This document shows positions 43,704 through 57,659 of a DNA stretch of 64,000 bases, one piece after another. The position numbers were made by a program, and so were the translations under genes. This DNA is from Bidens hawaiensis (taxonomy: Eukaryota; Streptophyta; Magnoliopsida; Asterales; Asteraceae), in assembly GCA_021521415.1 (NCBI GenBank), contig JAIQDT010000835.1, positions 1 through 64,000 on the forward strand. The letters are read 5' to 3'. The notes beneath the pieces were generated by a model. It was not told the DNA's origin. It was given only the letters and a program-made list of their open reading frames with translations, and ran no database searches. How positions within the stretch are numbered: the first letter of the stretch is position 1; the number at the start of each line of letters is the position of its first letter.

Positions 43704-46700
43704 ATTTTATGTTTATATAAGGTTATACTTATATATTCTTAATCTTATGCTTATGTTTATATATGCTTATGCATATATATTCTTATGCTTATGCTTATGT
43801 TTATATATGCTTATGCTTATGCTTATGCTTATGCATATGTTTATATACGCTTATGCTTATGTTTATATATGCTTATGCTTATGTTTATATATGCTTATGC
43901 ATATATATTCTTATGCTTATGCTTATGTATATATAAGCTTATGCTTATATATTCTTATACTTATGCTTATTTTTATATATGCTTACGCTTATATATTCTT
44001 ATGCTTATGTTTATGTTTATATACGCTTATGCTTATATATTCTTATGCTTATGTTTATGTTTATATACGCTTATGCTTATGTTATGTTTATGTTTATATA
44101 CGCTTATGCTTATGCTTATGCTTATGCTTATATATTCTTATGCTTATGCGTATACTTATGCTTATATTTTGTTATGCTTATGCTTATGTTTATATACGCT
44201 TATGCTTATGTTTATATACACTTATGCTTATATACACTCATATGCTTATGTTTATGTTTATATACGCTTATGTTTATATACGCTTATGCTTGTATATTCT
44301 TATGCTTATGCTTATGTTTATATACGCTTATCCTTATGTTAATATACGCTTATGCGTATGCTTATGTTTATATACGCTTATGCTTATGTTTATATACGCT
44401 TATGCTTATGCTTATGCTTATGTTTATATACGCTTATGCTTATGCTTATGCTTATATATTCTTATGCTTATGCTTATGTTTATATATGCTTATGCTTATG
44501 CTTATGTTTATATATGCTTATGCTTATGCTTATGCTTATATATTCTTATGCTTATACTTATGTTTATATACGTTTATGCTTATGTTTATACACGCTTATG
44601 CTTATGTTTATATACGCTTATGCTTATGTTTATATATTCTTATGCTTATGCTTATGTTTATATACGCTTATGATTATGTTTATATACGCTTATGCTTATG
44701 TTTATATACGCTTATTCTTATGTTTATATATTCTTATGCTTATGCTTATGTTTATATACGCTTATGCTTATGTTTATATACCCTTATGCTTATGTTTATA
44801 TACGCTTATGCTTATGCTTAGGTTTATATACGTTTGTGCTTATGTTTATATACGCTTATGCTTATGTTTATATACGCTTATTCTTATGTTATATATTCTT
44901 ATGCTTATGCTTATGTTTATATACGCTTATGCGTATGTATATATACGCTTATGATTATAAATTCATATGCTTATGTTTCTATACGCTTATACTTATGTTT
45001 ATATACGGTTATGCTTATATATTCTTACGCTTATGCTTATGTTTAAATACGTTTGTGGATATATATACTTATGCTTATGCTTATGCTTATATATTTTTAT
45101 GCTTATGCTTATGCTTATATATTCTTTTGCTTATGCTTATCTATATATATGCTTATGCTTATGCTTATGTTTATATATGCTTATGCTTATATATTTTTAT
45201 GCTTATGCTTATGTTTATATATGCTAATGCTTATATATTCTTTTGCTTATGCTTATGTTTATATATGCTAATGCTTATATATTCTTATGCTTATGTTTAT
45301 ATATGCTTATGCTTATATATTTTTATGCTTATGCTTATGCTTATGCTTATATACTCTTATGCTTATGCTTATTTATATATATGCTTATGCTTATATATGC
45401 TTATGCTTATATATTCTTATACATATGCTTATGTTTATATATGCTTATGCTTATATATTCTTATGCTTATGATTATATATTTTTATGCTTATGCTTATGT
45501 TTATATATGTTTATGTTTATATATATTCTTATGCTTATGCTTATGTTTATATATGCTTATGCTTATATATTCTTATGCTTATGCTTATGTTTATATATGC
45601 TTATGCTTATATATTCTTATGCTTATGTTTATTTATGCTTATGCTTATGTTTATATATGCTTATTCTTTTGTTTATATATGCTTATGCTTATGTTCATAT
45701 ATGCTTATGCTTATATATTTTATGCTTATGCTTATGTTTATATATGCATATTCTTATGTTTGTATATGCTTATGCTTATGCTTATGTTTATATATGCTTA
45801 TGCTTATATGTTTTTATGCTTATTCTTATGTTTGTATATGCTTATCCTTATGTTTATATATGCTTATGCTTATATATTCTTATGCTTATTCTTATGTTTA
45901 TATACACTTATGCTTATGTTTATATATGCTTATGCTTATGTTTATATATGCTTATGCTTGTATATTTGTATGCTTATCTTATGTTTATATGTGCTTATGC
46001 TTATATATTCTTATGCTTATGCTTATGTTTATATATGCTTATGCTTATATATTCTTATGCTTATGCTTATGTATATATATGCTTATGCTTATATATTCTT
46101 ATGTTTATGCTTCTTTTTATATATGCTTACGCTTATATATTCTTATGCTTATGTTTATGTTTATATACGCTTATGCTTATGTTTATGTTTATATGCGCTT
46201 ATACTTATGTTTATATACGCTTATGCTTATATATTCTTATGCTTATGTTTATGTTTATATACGCTTATGCTTATGTTATGCTTATGTTTATATACGCTTA
46301 TGCTTATGCTTATGCTTATATATTCTTATGCTTATGCTTATATATTGTTATGCTTATGCTTATGTTTATATACGCTTATGCTTATGTTTATATACCCTTA
46401 TGCTTATGTTTATATACGCTTATGCTTATGCTTATGTTTATATACGTTTGTGCTTATGTTTATATACGCTTATGCTTATGTTTATATACGCTTATTCTTA
46501 TGTTATATATTCTTATGTATATGCTTATGTTTATATATGCCTATGCTTATGTTATACGATTATGCTTATGTTTATATACGCTTATGCTTATATATTCTTA
46601 TGCTTATGCTTATGCTTATGTTTTATATACGCTTATGCATATGTTTATATACACTTATGCGTATGTTTATATACGCTTATGCTTATAAATTCATATGCTT

Positions 46701-47589
46701 ACGTTTATATACGCTTATACTTATGTTAATATACGCTTATGATTATATATTCTTACGCTTATGCTTATGTTAATATACGCTTATGCTTATGTTTATATAC
46801 GTATATGGACATATATTCTTATGCTTATGCTTATGCTTATGTTTATATATGCTTATGCTTATATATTTTTATGCTTATGCTTATGTTTATATATGCTTAT
46901 GCTTATAAATTCTTTTGCTTATGCTTATGTATATATATGCTTATGCTTATATATTCTTATGCTTATGCTTATGTTTATATGTGCTTATGCTTATATATTT
47001 TTATGCTTATGCTTATGTTTATATATGCTAATGCTTATTTATTCTTATGCTTATGCTTATGTTTATATATGCTAATGCTTATATATTCTTATGCTTATGT
47101 TTATATATGCTTATGCTTATGTTTATATATGCTTATGCTTATATATTTTTATGCTTATGCTTATGTTTATATATGCTTATGCTTATATATTCTTATGCTT
47201 ATGCTTATGTATATATTTACTTATGCTTATATATGCTTATGCTTATATATTCTTATACATATGCTTATGTTTATATATGCTTATGCTTATATATTCGTAT
47301 GCTTATGTTTATATAAGCTTATGCTTATATATTTTTATGCTTTTGCTTATGTTTATATATGTTTATGCTTATATATATTCTTATGCTTATGCTTATGTTT
47401 ATATATGCTTATGCTTATATATTCTTATGCTTATATTTATTTATGCTTATTCTTTTGTTTATATATGCTTATGCTTATGTTTATATATGCTTATGCTAAT
47501 ATATTTTATTCTTATGCTTATGTTTATATATGCTTATTCTTGTGTTTATATACGCTTATGCTTATGTTTATATATGCTTATGCTTATAT
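43704..47589. repeat. AT-rich minisatellite block 2
   Basis: The same words and orientation as block 1. Unusual variant words (GTTATACGATTATGC near 46553, ATAAATTCATATGC near 44957 and 46685, a TTTGTGGATATATA/GTATATGGACATATA-type word near 45050 and 46800) recur in block 3 in the same order, showing that long segments were duplicated. The very long plus-strand frames are artificial. Confidence 0.95.
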
Positions 47590-47960
47590 ATTTGGGAACG
47601 CTGCTTCTAATAAATCTATAATCGTATCTAATTTAAAAATTATTTTATCTCCATAAAATATAATTGTTTTTTGTAATTCTATCATATCTCAATCTATTTT
47701 TAAAGAGTTTTCTGTTTCTTTTAGTTTATTAAAACTATTATTTTCCATTACGGTGAATGGTATTGCCAATCAGTATCATCATAATAGTATTCGAAATTAG
47801 TGAAATCATATCCACTAAAATTAAAGTCTTCATATGAAATATAATCTTCATCAAAATCATAATCTGAATAAAAGTTTGACTAATTTCTTCTGTTTGCATT
47901 ATAAAAGTATTATTTATAAAATTAAAATCTAAGTATATTAAGTTATTAAAATCGTATTCA
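47590..47960 (-). pseudogene. Endogenous caulimovirid fragment between minisatellite blocks 2 and 3
   Basis: Minus-strand copy of the acidic ORF and the N-terminal half of the helical ORF, matching about 34665-35038 with a few substitutions and a small deletion that breaks the acidic frame. Minisatellite lies directly on both sides. Confidence 0.85.
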
Positions 47961-47969
47961 AAGTAACTT

Positions 47970-50900
47970 TTAATATATTTTTATACTTATTCTTATGTTT
48001 GTATATGCTTATCCTTATGTTTATATATGCTTATGCTTATATATTCTTATGCTTATGCTTATGTTTATATACACTTATGCTTATGTTTATATATGTTTAC
48101 GCTTATGTTTATATATGCTTATGCTTATATATTTTTATGCTTATCTTATGTTTATATATGCTTATGCTTATATATTCTTATGCTTATGCTTATGTATATA
48201 TATGCTTATGCTTATATATTCTTATGCTTATGCTTATTTTTATATATGCTTACGCTTATATATTCTTATACTTATGTTTATGTTTATATACGCTTATGCT
48301 TATATTTATGTTTATATACGCTTATGCTTATATATTCTTATGCTTATGTTTATGTTTATATACGCTTATGCTTATGTTATGCTTATATTTATATACGCTT
48401 ATGCTTATGTTTATGCTTATATATTCTTATGTTTATGCTTATGTTTATATACGCTTATGCTTATGTTTATATACACTTATGCTTATATATATTCATATGC
48501 TTATGTTTATGTTTATATACGCTTATGTTTATATACGCTTATGCTTGTATATTCTTATGCTTATGCTTATGTTTATATACGCTTATACTTATGTTTATAT
48601 ACGCTTATGCTTATGCTTATGTTTATATACGCTTATGCTTATGCTTATGCTTATGCTTATATACGCTTATGCTTATGCTTATGCTTATGCTTATGTTTAT
48701 ATACGCTTATGCTTATGCTTATATATTCTTATGCTTATGCTTATGTTTATAGACGCTTATGCTTATGCTTATGTTTATATATGCTTATGCTTATATATTC
48801 TTATGCTTATGCTTATGTTTATATACGTTTTTGCTTATGTTTATACACGCTTATGCTTATGTTTATATACGCTTATGCTTATGTTTATATATTCTTATGC
48901 TTATGCTTATGCTTATGTTTATATACGCTTATGATTATGTTTATATACGCTTATGCTTATGTTTATATACGCTTATTCTTATGTTTATATATTCTTATGC
49001 TTATGCTTATGTTTATATACGCTTATGCTTATGTTTATATACCCTTATGCTTATGTTTATATACGCTTATGCTTATGCTTATGTTTATATACGCTTGTGC
49101 TTATGTTTATATACGCTTATGCTTATGTTTATATACGCTTATTTTTTATGTTATATATTCTTATGCTTATGCTTATGTTTATATACGCTTATGCTTATGT
49201 TATATGATTATGCTTATGTTTATATACGCTTATGCTTATATATTCTTATGCTTATGCTTATGCTTATGCTTATGTTTTATATACGCTTATGCTTATGTTT
49301 ATATACGCTTATGCGTATGTTTATATACGCTTATGCTTATAAATTCATATGATTATGTTTATATACGCTTATACTTATGTTTATATACGCTTATGCTTAT
49401 ATATTCTTATGCTTATGCTTATGTTTATATACGCTTATGCTTATGTTTATATACGTTTATGGATATATATTCTTATGCTTATGCTTATGTTTATATATGC
49501 TTATGCTTATATATTTTTATGCTTATGCTTATGTTTATATATGCTTATGCTTATGCTTATATATTCTTATGCTTATGCTTATGTTTATATACGTTTATGC
49601 TTATGTTTATACACGCTTATGCTTATGTTTATATACGCTTATGCTTATGTTTATATATTCTTATGCTTATGCTTATGTTTATATACGCTTATGGTTATGT
49701 TTATATACGCTTATGCTTATGTTTATATACGCTTATTCTTATGTTTATATATTCTTATGCTTATGCGTATGTTTATATACGCTTATGCTTATGCTTATGT
49801 TTATATACGCTTGTGCTTATGTTTATCTACGCTTATGCTTATGTTTATATACGCTTATTCTTATGCTTATGCTTATGTTTATATACGCTTATGCTTATGT
49901 TTATATACGCTTATGCTTATGTTATACGATTATGCTTATGTTTATATACGCTTATGCTTATATATTCTTATGCTTATGCTTATGTTTTATATACGCTTAT
50001 GCTTATGTTTATATACGCTTATGCGTATGTTTATATACGCTTATGCTTATAAATTCATATGCTTATGTTTATATACGCTTATACTTATGTTTATATACGC
50101 TTATGCTTATATATTCTTACGCTTATGCTTATGTTTATATACGTTTATGGATATATATTCTTATGCTTATGCTTATGTTTATATATGCTTATGCTTATAT
50201 ATTTTTATGCTTATGCTTATATTTATATATGCTAATGCTTATATATTCTTATGCTTATGTTTATATATGCTTATGCTTATATATTTTTATGCTTATGCTT
50301 ATGTGTATATATGCTTATGCTTATATATTCTTATGCTTATGCTTATATATGCTTATGCTTTTATATTCTTATACGTATGCTTATGTTTATATATGCTTAT
50401 GCTTATATATTCTTATGCTTATGTTTATATATGCTTATGCTTATATATTTTTATGCTTATGCTTATGTTTATATATGTTTATGCTTATATATATTCTTAT
50501 GCTTATTCTTATGTTTATATATGCTTATGCTTATATATTCTTATGCTTATGCTTATGTTTATATATGCTTATGCTTATATATTCTTATGCTTATGTTTAT
50601 TTATGCTTATGCTTATGTTTATATGTGCTTATTCTTTTGTTTATATATGCTTATGCTTATGTTTATATATGTTTATGCTTATATATTTTTATGCTTATTC
50701 TTATGTTTATATATGCTTATTCCTATGTCTATATATGCTTATGCTTATGTTTATATATGCTTATGCTTATATATTTTTATGCTTATTCTTATGTTTGTAT
50801 ATGCTTATCCTTATGTTTATATATGCTTGTGCTTATATATTCTTATGCTTGTGTTTATATACACTTATGCTTATGTTTACATATGCTTATGCTTATGTTT

Positions 50901-51175
50901 GTATATGCTTATGCTTATATATTTTTATGCTTATCTTATGTTTATATATGCTTATGCTCATATATTCTTTTGCTTATGCTTATGTTTATATATGCTTATG
51001 CTTATATATTCTTATGCTTATGCTTATGTTTATATATGATTATGCTTATATATTCTTATGCTTATGCGTATGTTTATATATGCTTATGCTTATATATTCT
51101 TTTGCTTATGTTTATATATGCTTATGCTTATATATTTTGATGCTTATGCTTATGTTTATATATGCTTATGCTTAT
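47970..51175. repeat. AT-rich minisatellite block 3 with higher-order repeats
   Basis: Same words and orientation as blocks 1 and 2. A marker series (GTTATATGATTATGC at 49199 and GTTATACGATTATGC at 49921, each followed by ATAAATTCATATG and a TTTATGGATATATATTC word) shows a higher-order unit of about 722 bp. The same series occurs in block 2 at 46553. Confidence 0.95.
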
Positions 51176-54100
51176 TAATATCTTTTTTTTTGGCGGACGT
51201 TGATTGCAAACCGTACTGATATGTTGGTGATGTCGACTGATGGACCGCTTGGTGTGTATGTGAACCTGAGTTGCTACGTGCTTGAAATAATGACTCTTCT
51301 TCAAGCGAGTGGATTAGCACTTATTGGGGTACCCACAAAAGAGTATGGTTGGTTTCCTGGGTATGCATTTATTTAATTTTTATATAAAGTAGGCTAGTAA
51401 ACAAACGTAACAAACACGAACAAAGCGTGTTCATGTTAATTCGCTTAACTTTAATCGAACACATGATTCTTGTTCGTGTTCGTTCATTAAGAAAATGAAC
51501 GTGTTCATGCTCGTTTATGTCATTCATTAAATTATGTCATTAATTAATAATGTAAATGAATGACCGCAAATGAACGGACATTAATGAGCAAATACCATTC
51601 AAAATTAAATGTGAATATCATTTTGTCGGGCCTTAAAATTAATAAAACTAGACTAAATAGTAATCGGCGACATTTTATGTTTATAAAACTAGCCTAACAT
51701 TTAAATGCATAAATGAAGTTTCTTGTTTGTGTCCGTTCATTAAGATAAAGTCCAGCTCAGCGTGCCAACGGACCCAGCACTCGGGACACTTTTCGGTAAT
51801 TTACAGATCACAATATGTAATAACAAAATGTAAAACGTCAAAATTTCATCCATTAATGCTTTTAAGTTTGTTATCCTTTTGTTTTACTTTTTTTTTACTT
51901 TAAAGCCGATGTCGTAACAAACCAAACCGAACCAATATCGACTTAATTTGTGTCGGGTTGATCATAATTTGTACGTGTGGCGAAACTATTTTGGATTTTT
52001 CCTGATTCTTTTTTGATCTTAGCGTCGGGTACGTAATGAGTTTAATCGATACCGACCAAATTCGCGTCAATTCTTCGCGCAACGCGGTGGTTTGTTGTTC
52101 TTTATATAAGATTTGTTTGTTGGGTTTAAAAACAAAATGTGTTGGTGTTCAGGTGGTATTTGGTGTTCCGCTTAAGTATGTATGGTTTCACCTGTGAGAG
52201 TTCGAACAGGGTTTGATTGTGTTTTTTTTTCTCTTTTTATCTGGTTTGTCAAGTTTTGTTAGTGGGGAAGCTAACAGAACTAATGTTTTACACAAGAGTA
52301 GTTAAACTGAAAGTTGCTGCAAGTTGCAGCAAATGATGGTCAAACTGCAAATCGCAGTAGGTGATACGTTAGTCATCCTAAGGAAACATGTTTTCATTGT
52401 AATTTGGTGCAACCATCATAAAGGCAACCTCACTGTCCCGACGCAATTGGCACCGCAAGATTTTCTTTGGGACATTTATGTCATTATATTAGATGCTTTC
52501 CAGCTAAATTTTAAACTTTCATTTTGTCCGGATGGTTACTGTGGGAGCTCTTTCTTAAGTATTATAACCCGATTTGTGCTTTGGTTCGAGTGTCTGTTAC
52601 TGTGACGGGTCGAGGGTCATTTCGGGTACTAAACAGTTTCGGTTTTATATGAAATTTGAATTCGGCATTCTTCAAACATTTGTCTATGCCATATAAAAGG
52701 TTTCAAGTCAAATGAGTTCAGTTAGGATGACCAAAAAAGTTTGTAATACTAATTTATGCTTGCTGTCCGCACCCAGGTCAGCCTACTCGCGGGTGTCGTT
52801 TTGGGGCCTTAATCATTTTATTTTGTACGAATTTTGGTCGGATGTTACTTAATATCATAATGGAGTTTATGCAATTTTTGTAGATTTATTTGAAATCGTA
52901 TGTGGTCGATTTGTGAATTGTTTATTAGAAAAATAAGGATTTTCAGCACCCAAGTCAGCCCACTTGCGAGTGCCATTTCGGGATCTTAATAAATTTATTT
53001 CGACACGATTTTTAGTAGGAAGTTAGTTAACATCATAGGTTATTTTATGGAATTTTTGTAGAATTTTCTGAAATGGTTTGATATGATATTATGCGTGTTC
53101 CGTTAATACAACTGCGATTTTCAGCAAAGTGTATTATTGTCATAACCGGTCAAAGTAAATACGTGACTAACCGAATGACAACGGGTCGCGGATGGATATA
53201 TAATCTTTTACTTTTATTTAGTATGTTATGTTTCAAAAGAAATTATATGTGCGTATGAGATGTAGGGAATAAAAAGTGACGATAAAGTATAAATCCATTT
53301 TGACCCGTTTAATGGTTTTTTTTAGTGTCTTGGGTCAGATTAGGCTTGCTTTATATCAACCTTTACTTCCTTCCGACCCCTATGTATCTCACAAGATCGT
53401 GTCTCGGGTAATTACCTTTCGCTTCCCGCCTGTAGATTCCGTTCAACTTGCTTCTCTTGGGCGGGGCATCAAGTAAATGTAGTTTTCATGATGGTTTATG
53501 AACTACATTTAAGACAATAGAACACCTCACCTCGGGTCATGAACGATTTTTACTGAGGAAGTGGTCTGTTTGACCATCCTAAATAAAACCGTTCCGCTTC
53601 TCGATTTGTAGTTTCATAAATTATTAACAAAAAAATAGTCTCTTAAGCCATAAAAAAGGACTTGAGGTTATAGAGCATGAACTAAATCGAGTTTGAGATT
53701 TACAAAACAGTATGAATCAAACCAACTTCAAGCTCGAGTAAGCCAATACGCAACGAGCTTGGCTCATAAAACTTTCACAGTTCACATTCTTGTATCAGTT
53801 CATCTTAAAGCATGTATTCTTAAACAACTACATATCATCAATGCAAAAGCAGCTCCTACACAACCAAGCCCGGCGCAACGCGCCGGGACAACCACTAGTT
53901 AATATTTAATAGTAACATTACATTGGACTACTCATTTTTATCGTTTGGTTCTTTTTTAGTGATCATGGAGATGGTTTATGTTAGCTCATGAGCTTTATAG
54001 TCGGATTCACCTATCAATAAGCGTAAGTCGTGAACTACTCAAGATCGGCTATCTAAAAGCTTGAATCGAGACATGCTTAGACGAGCTCAAGCTTGAGTTA

Positions 54101-54975
54101 GAGCTTAAAAATAAGATTGTTTAATAAACAAGCAAGAGCCTAAGCTTTATATTTCGACCTCAAACTGGCTCTCGAATCTGACTGAGCCTATTATTAATAT
54201 AGTTTTTATTTAATTATTATATATATATTTTTATAATAACTTTATTAATATAATTCAAATATGTGATAAAATAAGTAAATAATTTCTATAATGTCATATA
54301 GACACAATATCAAATACATTTTATTCTTAACATGAAAACGGTGAGAACCAATTTGTTGTTATGATTATGTTTATTTTTATAGGTGTTTGTTGCTATTTTT
54401 TGTCCGTATTTGCTAATTTTCGATTATGAGACGTTATAAGTATTTGCTCATTTATATTTTGTTGTTATTATTAGATGTTTTCTTTTGCTGTTATAAGTAT
54501 TTGTTGGTATATGCTGTTATTATTTTGTTCTTGATTTTGATTCTTTTGTTATAATTTTTAGGTTATTTTCTTTGTTATTATAAGTCATTGTTTATGTAGA
54601 TTGGTATTGTAGTTGGTATTGTTTCTTACGTTCGCATTTTTAAATAAATTGGCATTATTTCCTACATACTCATGTTAAGATCAAAATGTACATGAACCTT
54701 CCCCTATATATATGTATAAGAATTATAATTAGAAATATATAAAACTAAGTATCCATATATGTAAAATAATTATATTAGAAACAAGTTGAGCTCAAGCTTA
54801 AAAAATTACTCATGAGCCGAGCATTCATCTCTTACTTACCTGTACCAACAAGATTCTATTAGAAAAAATAAATAAAAAAATATAATAATGAACAATTTCA
54901 TATATATTATCCTTACAAATATTGAAATATCATATATACTCTCATAAAACTAAATATATCATATATGTCTTTATA
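51176..54975. other. Intergenic stretch right of the minisatellite; repeats and one exon-like frame
   Basis: A short open frame at about 51184-51378 (with NRTDMLVMSTDGPLGVYVN) looks exon-like but was not recognised. About 51390-51580 is the GTTCGTTCATTAAG dispersed repeat. Two related blocks of about 185 bp with GTCAGCC and GCGGGTG/GCGAGTG words stand in tandem at 52768-53105. A Helitron end lies at 53899. GAGCTC/AAGCTT-type MITE-like DNA lies at about 53990-54200 and 54780-54840. No gene was identified. Confidence 0.4.
53869..53899 (+). mobile_element. Helitron 3' terminus
   Basis: A GC-rich hairpin CCCGGCGCAACGCGCCGGG (8-bp stem) is followed by ACAACCA and CTAGT at 53895-53899, then T. This is the standard plant Helitron end. 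The 5' TC end and the element's length were not determined. Confidence 0.75.
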
Positions 54976-55389
54976 AAGTTTGTAGGTCCCCCCGGGGGCG
55001 TTGCCGATCGATACGAGATCCGCACGAGGTCTAGGAGTGCGGAATCCTCCTAGACTCGTTAATGGTGTACAAGATGAAGAACATAAACACGTACACGAAC
55101 AAATACACGAACAAATACAAGAACAGGATAAACAAATCTGCAGATTCTTATATAATAATCATTAACCAAACACATTACATACCGTAACATAAACAGAAAC
55201 ACGTCCGACCCGAGGTGAGCTCTACCTCGGGTCGTCCCTAACGACACTCTCTCTCTGTTTGTTCTCTCTTTACTTGAACCGGACACAAAACTCACTGAAT
55301 TACTGGATACAAAACCTAAACAAGACACACATATATATAGACAAAACATCTTCTCGGGCTTGGGCTTGGGCCAGTAGGCGAAGTTGTTC

Positions 55390-55510
55390 ATAACTTCGCC
55401 TATGGCGAAGTTGTGATAACTTCGCCTAAGGCAGAAGTTGTTACAACTTCGCCGTTGGCGAAGTTGTTCTAACTTCGCCTAAGGCGAAGTTGTGCTAACT
55501 TCGCCTGTGG
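55390..55510. repeat. AACTTCGCC...GGCGAAGTT palindrome array in the left LTR
   Basis: Five alternating direct and inverted AACTTCGCC units form consecutive short hairpins such as AACTTCGCCTAAGGCGAAGTT with small spacers. A related group stands in the right LTR at about 57118-57240. Confidence 0.85.
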
Positions 55511-56449
55511 TGTTCCGCTGGTCTGAATTGTATAGCGACGGTCACAAAATGCACCAACAGTCTCCCCTTTGACCGTTGCTCTCAATTCTAACAAACACGA
55601 AAGATCATCTGTTACAAAATATGCATCAACAGACTCCCTCTTAACTGATGATCTTCTGTTTGCCCTTCAACCAGCCGTGTCTGAAACTGTCCTGTAGCTT
55701 CACAAATCTACCAATCACCCAGCGTCTTCCATATCAGATCTCCCCTTCAGTGTAAGCTTCTCCGACTATAACGATTGAGGTCTTTGAAATGCATGCATCC
55801 TCGTGCCAATAGATCATCTCAACCAATCACATGAGTCCATCTGACTTCACCAACACGTGAAGTTGGGCTTCCTCCACAACTTCACCAACTCGTCGGCATA
55901 CGATAAGGTTTAATCTTCAACTACTCAACATCAAGTGATCAATTTCATCACAAAACCACCTTGACAGAATCTAACACATGACCATTAATTAATCCGAAGC
56001 ATCTTCAATCACCAGGGATAACGATCAAGAACATAAACACTTTAGTTCCCGATTAAATCCAACTTGTTCCAGAATTTTCACTCTAATAAATAAGCATCAC
56101 GTTTCAGGATCCAATTCTCGAACGCCTTGAAAGTAACATAAATAATATGCTCTGACCGCAATCCAGTAATGACAAAAACCTTCAGTTCAATTTGACTTTC
56201 TTCAATTGGTCACCTCGAACAACAACAATTTCATTGCCCACAAACACCCAAATATGTGTCAATATCCAGTTTCAATCAATATCCCATTCACAAACTCAAC
56301 TCCATATCCAGAGTTGACACGTATTTGTTCACACGTAAGACCCAGAGATAACAAGTTTCACTCGTTGACGGAACAACATCTCCGGTCTCACAATAATTGT
56401 GTACACCTGGCCATACAGACGAAAACTCCAAACAATTTTTTTTTTTTTT

Positions 56450-56770
56450 TTTTTAACTTCACCTGGCTGCTAACTTCACCTGGCCATAACTTCACCTGGC
56501 TGCTAACTTCCCCTGGCCATAACTTCACCTGGCTGCTAACTTCGCCTGGCCATAACTTCGCCTAGCTGCTAACTTCGCCTGGCTGCTAACTTCGCCTGTT
56601 CATAACTTCGCCTGTTCATAACTTCGCCTGGCTATAACTTCGCCGAGAAGTCAACTTCGCCTAAAGTCAACTTCGCCTGTTCATAACTTCGCCAGACCTT
56701 ATATCTTCGCTGAAACCCTACGAACAGTGACGGCAACTTCGCCTGATGAACAATAACTTCGCCTGCGGCG
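56450..56770. repeat. AACTTC(A/G)CCTGGC tandem repeats in the internal region
   Basis: About 18-20 copies of AACTTCACCTGG or AACTTCGCCTG with spacers GCT and CAT follow a T(16) run. All are in one direction, unlike the LTR palindromes. Confidence 0.85.
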
Positions 56771-56847
56771 CTGTTCGGCCAGAAACGCACAGAAACGTGC
56801 CAGAAACACCAAAACGCAGATCTCGAACCATAGCATAAGAGCCTAAG

Positions 56848-56859
56848 GCTCTGATACCA
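56848..56859 (-). other. tRNA-Met primer binding site of the AACTTCGCC element
   Basis: On the minus strand TGGTATCAGAGC follows the 5' LTR end (CCTACA) after two bases. Confidence 0.85.
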
Positions 56860-57335
56860 ATTGTAGGTTCCCGGACGGATCTTACACGGGATATCGCTAT
56901 CTACGCAGTTGCGGAATCCCTGCGTAGGTAGTTACGAGCGTAGAATACGTAAAACACGAACACACGATACAAACGAAACCACGTTATATTATAACTCGAA
57001 CCACGTCTATTACAGACACTTGACACGTGAAATGATCACAACTATCACGAACTCTAAAACGAACTATCAAAAAACCGAACTGTAAAACAGTAACCCGTCG
57101 GTTACTTAAATACACGACAACTTCGCCTAACGCGAAGTTGTCAATAACTTCGCTCGTTGAACAAGTTCGCCTAGGCGAACTTGTCAACAACTTCGCTTGT
57201 TCAACAAGTTCGCCTAAGCGAACTTGTTGACAACTTCGCTTACATACATAAAGATAAACTTAAACACACTTACATTACAGACTCGATTACAAACGCTAGA
57301 CTATGAACTACTGACATCTATGTACCAACAAAGTT

Positions 57336-57626
57336 ATTAATATATCATATATACCCAATTCACTAAAAACAATTTAAAAATCACCATATTACCATGGTTT
57401 GATTAGATGCAATAAAAGAATTACAATGTAAACCATTCAATGTGATAAAAGGATTACATAGTGTAAAAACACATTATGTAATGGAAAGGGGTCTATTAAC
57501 TAAAAAAACTGGCATATATGAAAGCTAAAATTTTAGAAAAAATAACGACAAAATGGTCATTTATTACATTGTTAATAATGAATGAGGGTGTATATATATA
57601 TATAAATATATTAGTTATTGTATAAG

Positions 57627-57659
<33 letters not shown>

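Larger units (their letters stand above)
54981..57330 (-). mobile_element. Non-autonomous LTR retrotransposon packed with AACTTCGCC repeats
   Basis: Terminal LTRs at 54981-55559 and 56862-57330, a 5-bp duplication aagtt (54976-54980 and 57331-57335), a primer site for tRNA-Met on the minus strand at 56848-56859 and a purine tract next to the left LTR (AAAGGGGAGAC on the minus strand) define a complete element in minus orientation. The 1.3-kb internal region has no gag or pol, so it depends on proteins from a relative. The two LTRs are clearly related at their ends and in repeat style but differ in length (579 and 469 bp), so they are strongly diverged or rearranged. Confidence 0.85.

Noticed and set aside
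31246..51175. CRISPR-like or telomeric array
   Set aside because: Units lack unique spacers of constant length, the genome is a plant's, and the words are not the plant telomere repeat TTTAGGG.
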